Source of the DNA: Paracoccus albus
Lineage (GTDB): Bacteria > Pseudomonadota > Alphaproteobacteria > Rhodobacterales > Rhodobacteraceae
Reading direction: 5' to 3'
Length of the DNA: 64,000 bases
Assembly: GCF_027913035.1 (NCBI RefSeq)
Contig: NZ_CP115775.1
Span: 1,488,001 to 1,552,000, forward strand
A program made the position numbers and the translations under genes. Below the pieces are notes generated by a model. That model did not search any database. It saw only the letters and a list, made by a program, of their open reading frames with translations, and was not told the DNA's origin. Every line of letters begins with the position of its first letter. The first letter of the stretch is position 1. This document shows, piece by piece, positions 1 through 9,053 of the stretch.

Positions 1-977
1 CACAGGACGTTGTTGACCTGATTAGGGTAATCGCTGCGCCCCGTCGCGATCAGCGCATTCGGTGCTGCGGCGCGGGCTTCTTCCGGCATGATTTCGGGCG
101 TCGGGTTGGCAAGGGCGAAGATGATCGGGTTATCGGCCATCTGCGCCACCATCTCTCGCGTCAGCAGCCCGGGGCCGGAGACACCAAGGAAAAGGTCCGC
201 GCCCTTCATCGCTTCCATGGTGGTGCGCATTTCGGTGTCGCGGGCGAATTCCTGCTTTTCTGGGTTCAGGTCGTTGCGCTGCGTATGCACCACGCCCTTG
301 CTGTCCAGCATGGTGATGTTGTTCTTCTTCACCCCCATCACCATCAGCATTTTCAGACAGGCGATCCCGGCCGCACCCGCACCAAGCGCCACAACGCTGA
401 TATCTTCGAATTTCTTGCCCGACAGCCGCATCGCATTGCTGGCCGCCGCTGCGGCAACGATGGCCGTTCCGTGCTGGTCGTCGTGGAAAACCGGGATATT
501 CATCCGCTCTTTGCACAGCCGTTCGACAAGGAAACAGTCCGGGGCCTTTATGTCCTCAAGGTTCACCGCGCCAAAGGTCGGTTCCAGCTTGCAGACCAGA
601 TCGGCCAGCTTTTCGGGATCGGTCTCATTCACCTCGATATCAAAGCAATCGACACCGGCGAATTTCTTGAACAGAACCGCTTTTCCTTCCATGACTGGCT
701 TGGAAGCCTGCGCGCCGATATTGCCCAAACCCAGCACCGCCGTTCCGTTCGACACCACCGCAACCAGATTCGATTTCGCGGTATAGCGCATCGCATCAAG
801 CGGATTCTTTTCGATCTCGAGGCAGGCCTCGGCGACGCCGGGGGAATAGGCGTTGGACAGATCCCGGCCAGTATCCATTGGCTTGGTCGCGCGGATTTCC
901 AGCTTACCGGGTTTCGGAAACTCGTGGTAATCAAGTGCCTCCTGACGGCGATCATTCCCAATGTCTTCTGCTGGCAT
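1..977 (-). CDS. maeB: NADP-dependent malic enzyme, N-terminal part
   Basis: Oxidatively decarboxylates malate to pyruvate in the cytoplasm. Only the first ~325 residues lie in the window; the 3' end runs off the left edge. The start is ATG at 977, with GGAGG six bases upstream. Family hallmarks are visible: an AYSPGVAEAC segment, LGLGNIGA, the NLEDIKAP metal-site region, FHDDQHGTA, and a Rossmann-like ALGAGAAG. This N-terminus matches the long MaeB class, which usually carries a C-terminal phosphotransacetylase-like domain (about 750 residues in total). That domain would lie outside the window, so the full architecture is inferred. Confidence 0.93.
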   Translation of the reverse strand, partial: MPAEDIGNDRRQEALDYHEFPKPGKLEIRATKPMDTGRDLSNAYSPGVAEACLEIEKNPLDAMRYTAKSNLVAVVSNGTAVLGLGNIGAQASKPVMEGKAVLFKKFAGVDCFDIEVNETDPEKLADLVCKLEPTFGAVNLEDIKAPDCFLVERLCKERMNIPVFHDDQHGTAIVAAAAASNAMRLSGKKFEDISVVALGAGAAGIACLKMLMVMGVKKNNITMLDSKGVVHTQRNDLNPEKQEFARDTEMRTTMEAMKGADLFLGVSGPGLLTREMVAQMADNPIIFALANPTPEIMPEEARAAAPNALIATGRSDYPNQVNNVL

Positions 978-1555
978 CTTATACCTCCATTACGCCGCTT
1001 GGCTTTCCCTAGGGTCAATTGCGCATGTTCCGGGCAGGATTTGCAATGCCCGTTTTGTACGCGACCCGCCTTTGCCGTGCCGTTTCATTAGGTTGTCACT
1101 ACGGTCCTCAGTTAGGGCGAAGGCCGTCTCCATGTCCGATTTCGATCTTGTCTTGTTCGGCCACGTTGCCCTGACAGCGCAAGAGGTTTCCAACGGTTTC
1201 ATGCTGCCAGCGATGACAGAATCGCACTGATCGGGAAAGTTCGCGCACCGGCCGATAAAAAACGCATCCGTCTTTCCGGGGTTTGATTTGGTGTCCCCAT
1301 TTTTCATCAACTATGCGATAGAGCGCGCGACGCTGATCTGACGGTTCATAAACCCGCGGCACAGGTCTATAAGGTCGGCCAGCCCAGATTCTATCGCTGG
1401 CTTGTGGCCTAATGAAGGTGTTGAATCTCCTTGCTCTGTCGCTGCAAAATAGCGGCTCGGGCAGCAGATTTTCGACGGGCAGACGGTGCTTGCCAAAACT
1501 CGACAGGGCGAATTCCTGCGTCCGCCTGAAACCCTTGAACCAAGGAAAACACCTC
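978..1555. other. Intergenic stretch with little intact coding
   Basis: This 578-base gap separates the malic enzyme start from the carbamoylase start. I see no RNA gene and no intact protein with family features. The only recognisable piece is a 32-codon amidohydrolase-like N-terminus at 1132-1230, listed separately. The rest gives short overlapping frames with no coherent composition and looks like decayed or promoter DNA. Confidence 0.5.
1132..1230 (+). pseudogene. Possible remnant of a hydantoinase/dihydroorotase N-terminus
   Basis: An ATG at 1132 opens a 32-residue frame that begins MSDFDLVLFGHVAL and then stops. Cyclic amidohydrolases (dihydropyrimidinase, hydantoinase, dihydroorotase) typically start with this kind of hDLVhxGxVV strand, followed by a G-x-h-x-h turn. 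No metal-binding HxH segment or downstream homology follows, so any ancestral gene has lost almost all of its length. The complete gene 326 bases downstream encodes an N-carbamoyl-amino-acid hydrolase type enzyme, the usual partner of hydantoinases, which makes the reading attractive. The match is short and could be chance. Confidence 0.3.
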
Positions 1556-2788
1556 ATGCGTAATCTTCGTGTACACACCGACCGGATCAGATCGGATATC
1601 GAGGCTATGGCAGCGATCACCGATCCCGGTCGTCCGTGGACACGCCGTGCCTTCTCTCCGCGCTTTGACGAGGGGCGCTCATGGCTGGAAACACGGTTCT
1701 CCGAAGCAGGTCTCGACGTATCGACGGATGCTGCTGGTAACATGATCGGGCGGCGGACGGGCAGTGTAAAAGGGCTTGGCACGATTTTGATCGGAAGCCA
1801 TTCAGATACAGTGCCAGATGGAGGACGCTTTGACGGCATCGGTGGCGTGATCGTAGCACTGGAGGTTGCGCGGATGCTGAAGGAACAAAAAATCGTTCTG
1901 CGCCATGACCTCGCGGTGGTGGATTTTCTGGCCGAGGAGGTATCGGTCTTCGGTGTATCCTGCATTGGCTCACGCGGCATGACGGCAGCGCTGCCGAAGG
2001 ACTGGCTTGACCTGACGCACGATGGCAGGACACTCGCGCAGGCAATACGCGATGTCGGAGGTGCGCCGGATAAGCCGGTCGATCCGGGCAAGGTCCGGGC
2101 TTTTCTGGAATTGCACATTGAGCAGGGCACCGTCCTTGAAAACGAAGGCACCGATCTGGGCATCGTGACCGCCATCGCCGGGATCGAGCGGATCGAGGTT
2201 GTATTAACGGGCCAGCCTGATCATGCCGGAACCACGCCGATGGGGACCCGCGCGGACGCTCTTGTTGCGGCAGCAGCCCTTGTCTGCGACATAGACGCAG
2301 AGGCGAAACGTCGCGCCGCGGGACCGGATCACTTCACCGCCACGGTAGGTGAGTTCGGGATCGAACCGGGTGCGGCCAATGTCGTTCCGGGCCGCGTCAG
2401 AATGCTGATCGACGCGCGCTCATCGCAACGCGAAGCAATGGAAGACTTTCTGGCATGGATCGAAGAGCGGGCACAGCGGATGCCCGAACGCATCCGCGCT
2501 GAAACCCGCCTGATGTCCGACAACCACCCAACCCCGATGGATGACGGACTTATCACGATGCTGGAGTCGGCGGCAGAAACAATAGGGGCCAGCCATCGCC
2601 GAATGGTTTCAGGAGCGGGCCATGACGCGGCCTATATGGCAAAGATTGCGCCTGCCGCGATGATCTTTGTACCCAGCAAGGACGGACGCTCTCACTGTCC
2701 GGAGGAGTGGACGGAGGCCGGCGACATCGCTCTTGGTGCCGAGCTCATGGCCGAGGCCGTCATCGCATTGGATCAGGAAAGAAACTGA
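1556..2788 (+). CDS. Zn-dependent hydantoinase/carbamoylase family amidase (M20)
   Basis: Predicted cytoplasmic metal-dependent hydrolase of 410 residues, in the N-carbamoyl-L-amino-acid hydrolase / allantoate amidohydrolase / beta-ureidopropionase group. Metal-ligand motifs are present in order: GSHSDTVPDGGRFDG, DFLAEE, LHIEQG, then GAGHDAAYMAKIAP and a C-terminal CPEEW segment. The frame stays open upstream to 1412, but ATG 1556 gives the family start and length and has AAGGA upstream. The substrate cannot be fixed from sequence. No permease, hydantoinase or regulator is intact beside it, only a possible hydantoinase remnant at 1132-1230. Confidence 0.85.
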   Translation: MRNLRVHTDRIRSDIEAMAAITDPGRPWTRRAFSPRFDEGRSWLETRFSEAGLDVSTDAAGNMIGRRTGSVKGLGTILIGSHSDTVPDGGRFDGIGGVIVALEVARMLKEQKIVLRHDLAVVDFLAEEVSVFGVSCIGSRGMTAALPKDWLDLTHDGRTLAQAIRDVGGAPDKPVDPGKVRAFLELHIEQGTVLENEGTDLGIVTAIAGIERIEVVLTGQPDHAGTTPMGTRADALVAAAALVCDIDAEAKRRAAGPDHFTATVGEFGIEPGAANVVPGRVRMLIDARSSQREAMEDFLAWIEERAQRMPERIRAETRLMSDNHPTPMDDGLITMLESAAETIGASHRRMVSGAGHDAAYMAKIAPAAMIFVPSKDGRSHCPEEWTEAGDIALGAELMAEAVIALDQERN

Positions 2789-2851
2789 GATGCGCCGAGT
2801 CCTGACCTAGAAAGACTTCTAACCCGCCCCCATCAGAGCGGGATACGAGTT

Positions 2852-3220
2852 CTACCGGCATGGCGGCCAGTCCCGAACAGATCATCCACACAGTCGTGGG
2901 CGGATATCGCGCGGAAAGATGCTATTCTCATTCAGAGCGCACGGGGCGAGACGGCAAAGTTATCTCTAATCCCGACGATAGCGGCGGAAATCCCGGGCGG
3001 TTTCATCGCCTCGATCCACAATCCGCGGCGGATTTCTTATGTGTCATAACATTCGATCCATGGCGGGATCTCCATGGCGCTGACCATCGCACTTGAAAAG
3101 GCGGCAGCCAAGCAGATCGGCGGCGTTTCCATCAATAAAGATTTTCCGAAAAACCGGCCCGTACCAGCCTCTGCCTGCTTGCACGCAAAGTGCGCCAGTC
3201 AGGAAGCATCACAGACGTAG
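2852..3220 (+). pseudogene. Unidentified decayed reading frame with one in-frame stop
   Basis: One frame stays open for about 120 codons except for a single TAA at 3047-3049. Its composition is protein-like: a stretch reading IAAEIPGGFIASIHNPRR precedes the stop, and MALTIALEKAAAKQIGG follows it. There is no convincing start or ribosome site, and I recognise no family. It may be the remains of a regulator or enzyme gene lost upstream of the RND operon, or chance openness in GC-rich DNA. Confidence 0.22.
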
Positions 3221-3222
3221 AG

Positions 3223-3296
3223 AGTTAAGCAAAGTGACGCTTCAGCGCGTTCATTTCGGTTTCGTTTAGGTTCTACGGGCTAAGTTAAGCTGACGC
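3223..3296. repeat. Direct repeat AGTTAAGC/TGACGC upstream of RND genes
   Basis: AGTTAAGC occurs at 3223-3230 and again at 3283-3290, each followed by TGACGC (at 3235-3240 and 3291-3296; the first copy has a four-base insertion). The copies are 60 bases apart and end about 70 bases before the adaptor start. They could be paired binding sites for a distant regulator. Two short copies alone are weak evidence. Confidence 0.3.
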
Positions 3297-3365
3297 GATT
3301 GCGACTTGTGGAAAACCGTAACCTCCCCGACATTGCAGATTATGATCCAGCTGAAGCGCGAGACA

Positions 3366-4676
3366 ATGAAAACCATAACGCACCTGTCAGCATTGATGAT
3401 GGTTGCACTGCTGGCTTTGGCAACGCTCGCGGCACCATCTCAGGCGCAACATGGACCCGGCGGGCCGGGACCGGCCGGGCCGAAGGAGGTCGGCGTGATA
3501 GAAGTCGCGCGGCAGGATGTGCCCGTCACGGTCGAATTGCCGGGGCGCGCCGTCGCCTATCAGCGCGCGGCGATACGGCCAAAGGTCGGCGGCGAGATCA
3601 CCTCTATTCCCTATGAAGCCGGAACCGAGGTTGAGGCCGGAACGGTCCTGTTTCAGATCGAGGATGAGACACTCGCTGCAGAACTGACCGCCCGAGAGGT
3701 TGCCGTCACCTCCGCCCAGTCGGCGCTCAGCGGGGCGCAGGCAACGGTCGAACGTTATCGCAGGCTCAGCGGTTCGGGTGTGTCCCGCGCGGATCTTGAG
3801 GCGGCAGAGGTTGCGCTGTCAGCGGCAGAAGCCAATCTTGGCGCGGCAGAGGCGCAGCGTGATCTGGCCCGCTTGGCCCTGCGCAGGACGGAAATCACCA
3901 GTCCGATCAGCGGCCTTGTTTCGGTGACGCCGTTCAGCGTCGGCGACATTGTCAGCGCCGCTCAGGCCGATGCGCTGACAGAGGTCGCGCAGACCGATCC
4001 GATCTATGTCGATGTCTCCGAGTCCCGCGCACGCATCCTGCGCCATCAGCAAAGCCTGGCCGATGGCAGCATGCAGCGTCTCGGCGCACCAGACGATGCC
4101 CGCATGACGCTGGAAACGGGCGAGACCTATCCGCTGCCCGGTCGCGTCCTCAGCCCCGGAGCAGAGGTTTCGGCCACAACCGGAACCGTCCCGATCCGCC
4201 TGCAATTCGACAATCCAGACCGGCGTATCCTGCCGGGTCAGTTCGTGCGCGTCACGCTGACGGTCGGTCAGGTCAACGCCGTGCTTGTGCCACAGCGTGC
4301 AACCAGCCGTTCGGCCGGTGGGCAGCTGACCGCGTTCGTCGCGCGTGACGGCAAGGCAACAGAGGTCGCCTTGACTGAAACCGGCACCTATCAGAACGCA
4401 TGGATGGTGACAGAGGGGCTGGACAGTGGCGATGCGCTGATCCTTGACGGGCTGAACAATCTGCGCGACGGGGCCGAGGTGACGACAGTCGCAGTGACCA
4501 TCGACGAAAACGGCGTTGTGCGTGACAAAGGCGAAGCGCCTGAGGCGACTGACGCCGAAGCGCCGGCGAAGCCCCCTGAAAGCACCGAAACCCCGGCCAC
4601 GGCCTCTGCCGATCCAGCATCGCCTGCGCCTGGCGGTGCGAGACCGCAGGGCGAAGCCACCTCGGGCGGCGGCTGA
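3366..4676 (+). CDS. RND efflux periplasmic adaptor (membrane fusion protein)
   Basis: Periplasmic adaptor of an AcrAB/MexAB-type pump, 436 residues from ATG 3366. The start gives a clean signal peptide ending near APSQAQ. There is no lipobox cysteine, so unlike AcrA it is probably not a lipoprotein. After a Gly/Pro-rich linker come the barrel-sandwich strand (VELPGRAVAYQRAAIRPKV), an alpha-helical hairpin rich in Ala/Glu (residues ~105-165), the second lipoyl half with ITSPISGLV, and beta-barrel/membrane-proximal domains. The last ~55 residues are a Pro/Thr/Ala-rich tail. The stop is two bases before the pump gene. In-frame ATGs at 3306 and 3342 would lengthen the N-terminus and spoil the signal peptide. 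Confidence 0.92.
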   Translation: MKTITHLSALMMVALLALATLAAPSQAQHGPGGPGPAGPKEVGVIEVARQDVPVTVELPGRAVAYQRAAIRPKVGGEITSIPYEAGTEVEAGTVLFQIEDETLAAELTAREVAVTSAQSALSGAQATVERYRRLSGSGVSRADLEAAEVALSAAEANLGAAEAQRDLARLALRRTEITSPISGLVSVTPFSVGDIVSAAQADALTEVAQTDPIYVDVSESRARILRHQQSLADGSMQRLGAPDDARMTLETGETYPLPGRVLSPGAEVSATTGTVPIRLQFDNPDRRILPGQFVRVTLTVGQVNAVLVPQRATSRSAGGQLTAFVARDGKATEVALTETGTYQNAWMVTEGLDSGDALILDGLNNLRDGAEVTTVAVTIDENGVVRDKGEAPEATDAEAPAKPPESTETPATASADPASPAPGGARPQGEATSGGG

Positions 4677-4678
4677 GA

Positions 4679-7600
4679 ATGGGTCAGTTCTTCATTCACA
4701 GACCGGTGTTTGCCTGGGTGCTGGCCATTGTCACCATGCTGGCCGGTATCTACAGCCTGCTTGGCCTGCCGGTATCGCAATACCCGGACATTGCCCCCAC
4801 AACGATCCGCATCGGTGCCAGCTATTCCGGCGCCACGGCGGAGGCGGTGCAGAATTCTGTCACCACACCAATCGAGGATTCGCTGACCGGCGTGGAAGGC
4901 ATGATCTATTTCGAATCCTCATCGTCTCAGGGCCGCTCTTCGCTGGAGCTGACATTTGACGACAGCGTCGACCCGACCGACGCGCTGAACGATGTGCAAT
5001 CGAAGGTCCGCAGCGTTGAATCCCGCCTGCCTTCTGCCGTGCAGGATAACGGAGTCAGTGTCACACGTTCCACGTCTTCGATCCTGATGGTCGGCTCTCT
5101 GGTATCTACGGACGGCCAGCACTCGACGGTGGAACTCGGCAATATGCTGGAGGAGATTGTCGAAGGCCCGGTGAAGCGGGTCGAGGGCGTGGGCGATATC
5201 AATGTGTTCGGCTCTGGCTATGCGATGCGCATCTGGCTGGACCCGTTCCGGCTGACCCAGTTCGGCTTGCTTCCCACCGACATCACATCTGCGGTGTCGG
5301 CGCAGAACTCGACCGTATCGGTCGGGTCACTGGGCACGCAGCCCGTCCTGCCGGGGCAGCAGTTCACATCAACCATTACCGCACAAAGCCAACTGACGGG
5401 GGTCGAGGATTTCCGCCGCATCCTGCTGAAAACCGGCGAAGACGGCGCGAATGTCTGGCTGGGCGATGTCGCCGATATTGAGATCGGCCAGCAGCGCTAT
5501 GGCTCTGACAGCCGCTTCAACGGGCTGAACGCGGCGGGTTTCGGCATCAACCTTGAGACAGGCGCGAATGCCGTCGATACGGCAGAGGGCGTGCGCGAGG
5601 TTCTGGCCGAGCTGAACGAGGTTCTGCCCGAGGGGGTGGAACTGCGCGTCGCCTATGACACCTCGCCTTTCGTCGAACTGTCCATCGAAAAGGTCTATCA
5701 CACGCTGATCGAGGCGATTGTACTGGTCGTCGCCGTGATCCTGATCTTCCTGCAAAGCTGGCGGGCGACGATCATCCCGGTCATCGTTGTGCCGGTGGTG
5801 CTGCTGGGAACTTTCGCTGTGCTGGGCGTGCTGGGATATTCCATCAACACGCTGACCATGTTCGCGATGGTGCTGGCCATCGGCCTGCTGGTCGATGACG
5901 CCATTGTCGTGGTCGAAAACGTCGAACGTGTCATGCGCGAAGATGGCGTCGACCCGGTGGAGGCGACGGAAAGGTCGATGCGCCAGATCTCTGGCGCGCT
6001 GATCGGGATCGCTGCGGTGCTGTCGGCGGTGTTCCTGCCGATGGCCTTCATGGCCGGATCGACCGGCGTGGTCTACCGCCAGTTCTCCGTCACGATCATC
6101 ACCGCGATGGGCCTGTCGCTGGCTGCTGCACTGATCCTGACGCCGTCGCAGACCGCGACCCTTCTGCGCCCACATCAGGGCGAACCGCGCTTTGCCCCGA
6201 CCCGCTGGTTCAACCGCAGCTTCGACCGAATGGCGGATGGTTATGCGGCGATCATCGCCCGGCTGCTGCGCCGCCCTGTCCTTGCCATCATCGTGCTTGT
6301 GCTCATCGGGGCCGGGGCATGGCAGTTGTTCACCCGCATGAACTCGACTTTCATACCGACCGAGGATCAGGGGGTGATGATGGCACAGATCAGCCTGTCC
6401 GAGGGCTCGACCTCACAGCAGACCCGCGCCGTTGTCGAGGAGATCGAGGATTATCTGCTGAACGAAGAACCTGCGGTCGAATCCATCTTTGGTGCGCTTG
6501 GCTGGGGCTTTTCCGGCAGCAGTCAGGCCCGCGCGATGATGTTTGTAAAGCTGAAGGATTTCGGCGAACGCAGTGATCCAGAGCTTGCGGCGGCAGCGGT
6601 CGCACAGCGGGCGAATGAACGCTTCGGCAATAATCGCGCCGGCCGGATCAGCTTCCTCCAGCCGCCCGCCATTCAGGGACTCGGCAATCAGGCTGGCTTC
6701 GACATGTTCCTGATCGACCAGACCGGGCAAGGGACCGACGCGCTGCGCGAGGGCTCTGCTGCGTTGGAGGCTGCGGCAGAAAACGATCCGCGCCTGACAA
6801 ATGTGCGCGGTCGAGGGGATGAGGATGACGCCGCCCTGCGCCTGATGATCGACGCGCAGCGGGCCGAGGCACTGGGCCTGAACGTGTCCGAAGTGAACGG
6901 TATGCTGTCGATCATTTTTTCGGGACGCGAAGTGAATGATTTCGCGATGGGCGCCAACCTGCGCCCGGTCATCGTGCAGGGAACGGCGGAATACCGGATG
7001 CAACCCGACGATCTGGAAGCGTGGTATGCCCGCAACTCGGATGGTGAAATGGTTCCCTTCAGCGCCTTCAGTTCATACCGTTGGGAACCGGTCGCGCCCC
7101 GCCTGCAGCGGTTCGAGGGGATCGACGCCATTTCCATCTCTGGCGAGGCCGCGCCGGGGACCAGTTCGGGTGAAGCTCTGGACGCAATGGAAGAGCTGGT
7201 CTCCGAGCTGCCCGGCGGTTTCGGCGTCGCCTGGACAGAGCTGTCCTATCAGGAACGCCAGTCGGGCAATCAGGCGCCTTACCTTTATGCACTGTCGGCA
7301 CTGGTCGTGTTCCTGTCACTGGCGGCAATCTATGAGAGCTGGACCGTGCCGATGGCGGTCATCCTTGCCGTGCCGGTCGGAATCCTTGGCGCGGTCGCGG
7401 CGGCGTTGCTGTTTGGCCAGTCCAATGACGTTTATTTCAAGGTCGGCATTCTGACCACAATCGGGCTTGCCGCGAAAAACGCAATCCTGATCGTCGAATT
7501 CGCCCGCGTGCTGGAACTGCAGGGCCGCAGCACCGTCGCCGCAGCGGTAGAGGCCGCACGGCTGCGCCTGCGCCCGATCCTGATGACGTCCTTTGCCTTC

Positions 7601-7813
7601 ATTCTTGGCGTCGTGCCGCTTGCAACGGCATCGGGCGCGGGCGCTGCGGCCCAGAATTCCATCGGTATCGGGGTCATGGGCGGCATGATCGCCGCGACAT
7701 TCATCGGGATTTTCCTTGTGCCCAGCTTCTACGTCGCGATCCGCAATATTTCTGGCCCGCTTCGCGCCGCGCCGAAACGCGGCCGTGCGTCGCAGCCTAT
7801 GCCGGGCGAATGA
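4679..7813 (+). CDS. RND multidrug efflux pump, HAE1 family inner-membrane subunit
   Basis: Proton-driven exporter of 1044 residues, the usual length for AcrB/MexB/MexF. It begins MGQFFIHRPVFAWVLAIV, the typical first membrane helix. Transmembrane helix 4 carries the proton-relay pair D406/D407 in GLLVDDAIVVVENVER. The second repeat has GLAAKNAILIVEFA and the LRPILMTSFAFILGVVPL loop. Two large periplasmic loops and twelve membrane segments are evident. It is translated right behind the adaptor, but no outer-membrane channel gene follows, so it must borrow a TolC/OprM-type protein from elsewhere. The 3' end overlaps the convergent glycerate kinase by 17 bases. Substrates are unknown. Confidence 0.95.
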   Translation: MGQFFIHRPVFAWVLAIVTMLAGIYSLLGLPVSQYPDIAPTTIRIGASYSGATAEAVQNSVTTPIEDSLTGVEGMIYFESSSSQGRSSLELTFDDSVDPTDALNDVQSKVRSVESRLPSAVQDNGVSVTRSTSSILMVGSLVSTDGQHSTVELGNMLEEIVEGPVKRVEGVGDINVFGSGYAMRIWLDPFRLTQFGLLPTDITSAVSAQNSTVSVGSLGTQPVLPGQQFTSTITAQSQLTGVEDFRRILLKTGEDGANVWLGDVADIEIGQQRYGSDSRFNGLNAAGFGINLETGANAVDTAEGVREVLAELNEVLPEGVELRVAYDTSPFVELSIEKVYHTLIEAIVLVVAVILIFLQSWRATIIPVIVVPVVLLGTFAVLGVLGYSINTLTMFAMVLAIGLLVDDAIVVVENVERVMREDGVDPVEATERSMRQISGALIGIAAVLSAVFLPMAFMAGSTGVVYRQFSVTIITAMGLSLAAALILTPSQTATLLRPHQGEPRFAPTRWFNRSFDRMADGYAAIIARLLRRPVLAIIVLVLIGAGAWQLFTRMNSTFIPTEDQGVMMAQISLSEGSTSQQTRAVVEEIEDYLLNEEPAVESIFGALGWGFSGSSQARAMMFVKLKDFGERSDPELAAAAVAQRANERFGNNRAGRISFLQPPAIQGLGNQAGFDMFLIDQTGQGTDALREGSAALEAAAENDPRLTNVRGRGDEDDAALRLMIDAQRAEALGLNVSEVNGMLSIIFSGREVNDFAMGANLRPVIVQGTAEYRMQPDDLEAWYARNSDGEMVPFSAFSSYRWEPVAPRLQRFEGIDAISISGEAAPGTSSGEALDAMEELVSELPGGFGVAWTELSYQERQSGNQAPYLYALSALVVFLSLAAIYESWTVPMAVILAVPVGILGAVAAALLFGQSNDVYFKVGILTTIGLAAKNAILIVEFARVLELQGRSTVAAAVEAARLRLRPILMTSFAFILGVVPLATASGAGAAAQNSIGIGVMGGMIAATFIGIFLVPSFYVAIRNISGPLRAAPKRGRASQPMPGE

Positions 7814-9053
7814 TGATGGCACGGAAATCGTTCACATTGGTCAGCGTCGGACCTGTCACCACCTGATCGCCGATTGCTTCGAAGAAGCTATGGGCGTCGT
7901 TTCTGCTCAACGCGTCCTCGGGGTCCATATTCGCTGCCCGCGCTTTGCCCAGCGTGTCGGGGCCGATCACTGCGCCCGCGACCTCTGCCGCGCCGTCCAC
8001 GCCGTCGGTGTCGCTGGCGATGGCCGAAATGCCCGTTGCGCCCTTCAGCGCGAGGGCAAGTGCGAGCGCATATTCGGCATTTGGTCCGCCGACCCCATCG
8101 CCACGCCGCGTGACCGTCAATTCTCCACCCGACATGATTATTTGCGGGGCATCGCCGTCTTTCATCTTCGACTGTTCTGACAAGGCAAGCGATGCGTGTT
8201 CGGCAGCAACCTCTCGCGCCTCTCCGCCCAGATCGTCACCAAGGATCATGACACGATAGCCTTCCGCACGCGCCATTTCTGCCGCGGCGTCCAACGACTG
8301 AGCGGGCGCGGCAACAACGCGATTGTCCACCCGCGCAAGCCGTTTATCACCCACGGGAATGACGCCGAAACCGTTGAAGAGCACTGCTTTCGCGCTTTCC
8401 GGCAGATCAATGCCCCACCGTTCCACAATCGCCTTAGCGTCCTGAACCGTCGAATTATCACCCACAGTCGGCCCTGACCCGATCATCGCCGGATCATCCC
8501 CCGGCACGTCCGAGATCATAAGCGTCACGACCTGCGCAGGCGCCGCCGCAGCCGCAAGCTGACCGCCTTTCACACGGCTGAGATGCTTGCGCAACACATT
8601 CATCTTGTCGATCGGCGCACCAGAGGCCAGAAGCGCCGCGTTCACCGCCTGCTTTTCTTTCAGCGTCATCTCACCCGCAGGGGCGCATAGCAGCGCCGAT
8701 GCCCCGCCAGAGATCAGCATCAGAACCAGATCATCCGCGCCCAGCCCCTTCAGCAGTTCCAGCATCCGCCCGGTCGCATCGACGCCGGACTGATCCGGCA
8801 CAGGATGCGCGGCCTCGACAATCTCGATCCCCTGCGTCGGTCGGCCATAGCCATATCGCGTGATGACCAGCCCTTCACAGGCTCCGAGCTCGTGCTCTAC
8901 CGCCTCGGCCATGCGGGCCGATGCCTTGCCTGCCCCGACGACCAGCAGCCTGCCCTTCGGTTTCGCGGGAAGGTTCGGTCCGATGAAACGCATCGGATCG
9001 GCGGTCTCGACGGCGCGATCAAACAGGCCGCGCAGCAACTTCTTGTCGTCCAT
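7797..9053 (-). CDS. Glycerate 2-kinase (MOFRL family)
   Basis: Phosphorylates D-glycerate to 2-phosphoglycerate, feeding lower glycolysis; cytoplasmic, 418 residues. Features are the VVGAGKASARMAEAVE nucleotide-site segment, LISGGASALLCAP, DVPGDDPAMIGSGPT, and the C-terminal MOFRL domain with GGPNAEYALALAL and ASDTDGVDG. It is the last gene of the ABC/GMC operon. Its ATG at 9053 overlaps the LacI stop by one base (TGATG); a TTG one codon earlier is possible. The position suggests that the pathway encoded upstream ends in glycerate. The related name TtuD/hydroxypyruvate reductase is used for the same family, but kinase activity is the better-supported assignment. Confidence 0.9.
   Translation of the reverse strand: MDDKKLLRGLFDRAVETADPMRFIGPNLPAKPKGRLLVVGAGKASARMAEAVEHELGACEGLVITRYGYGRPTQGIEIVEAAHPVPDQSGVDATGRMLELLKGLGADDLVLMLISGGASALLCAPAGEMTLKEKQAVNAALLASGAPIDKMNVLRKHLSRVKGGQLAAAAAPAQVVTLMISDVPGDDPAMIGSGPTVGDNSTVQDAKAIVERWGIDLPESAKAVLFNGFGVIPVGDKRLARVDNRVVAAPAQSLDAAAEMARAEGYRVMILGDDLGGEAREVAAEHASLALSEQSKMKDGDAPQIIMSGGELTVTRRGDGVGGPNAEYALALALALKGATGISAIASDTDGVDGAAEVAGAVIGPDTLGKARAANMDPEDALSRNDAHSFFEAIGDQVVTGPTLTNVNDFRAIIIRPA

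Larger units (their letters stand above)
2789..3365. other. Intergenic stretch with degenerate coding and RND promoter region
   Basis: A 577-base gap before the efflux operon. The left two thirds hold an interrupted frame (2852-3220, listed separately). The right third is AT-richer and should carry the promoter for the RND genes. It contains a repeated AGTTAAGC...TGACGC motif. No TetR-type regulator gene is present, although one often lies beside this kind of pump. Confidence 0.5.

Noticed and set aside
1108..2175. Minus-strand open frame of 355 codons
   Set aside because: Overlaps the metal-site motifs of the carbamoylase gene on the plus strand and shows no family features.
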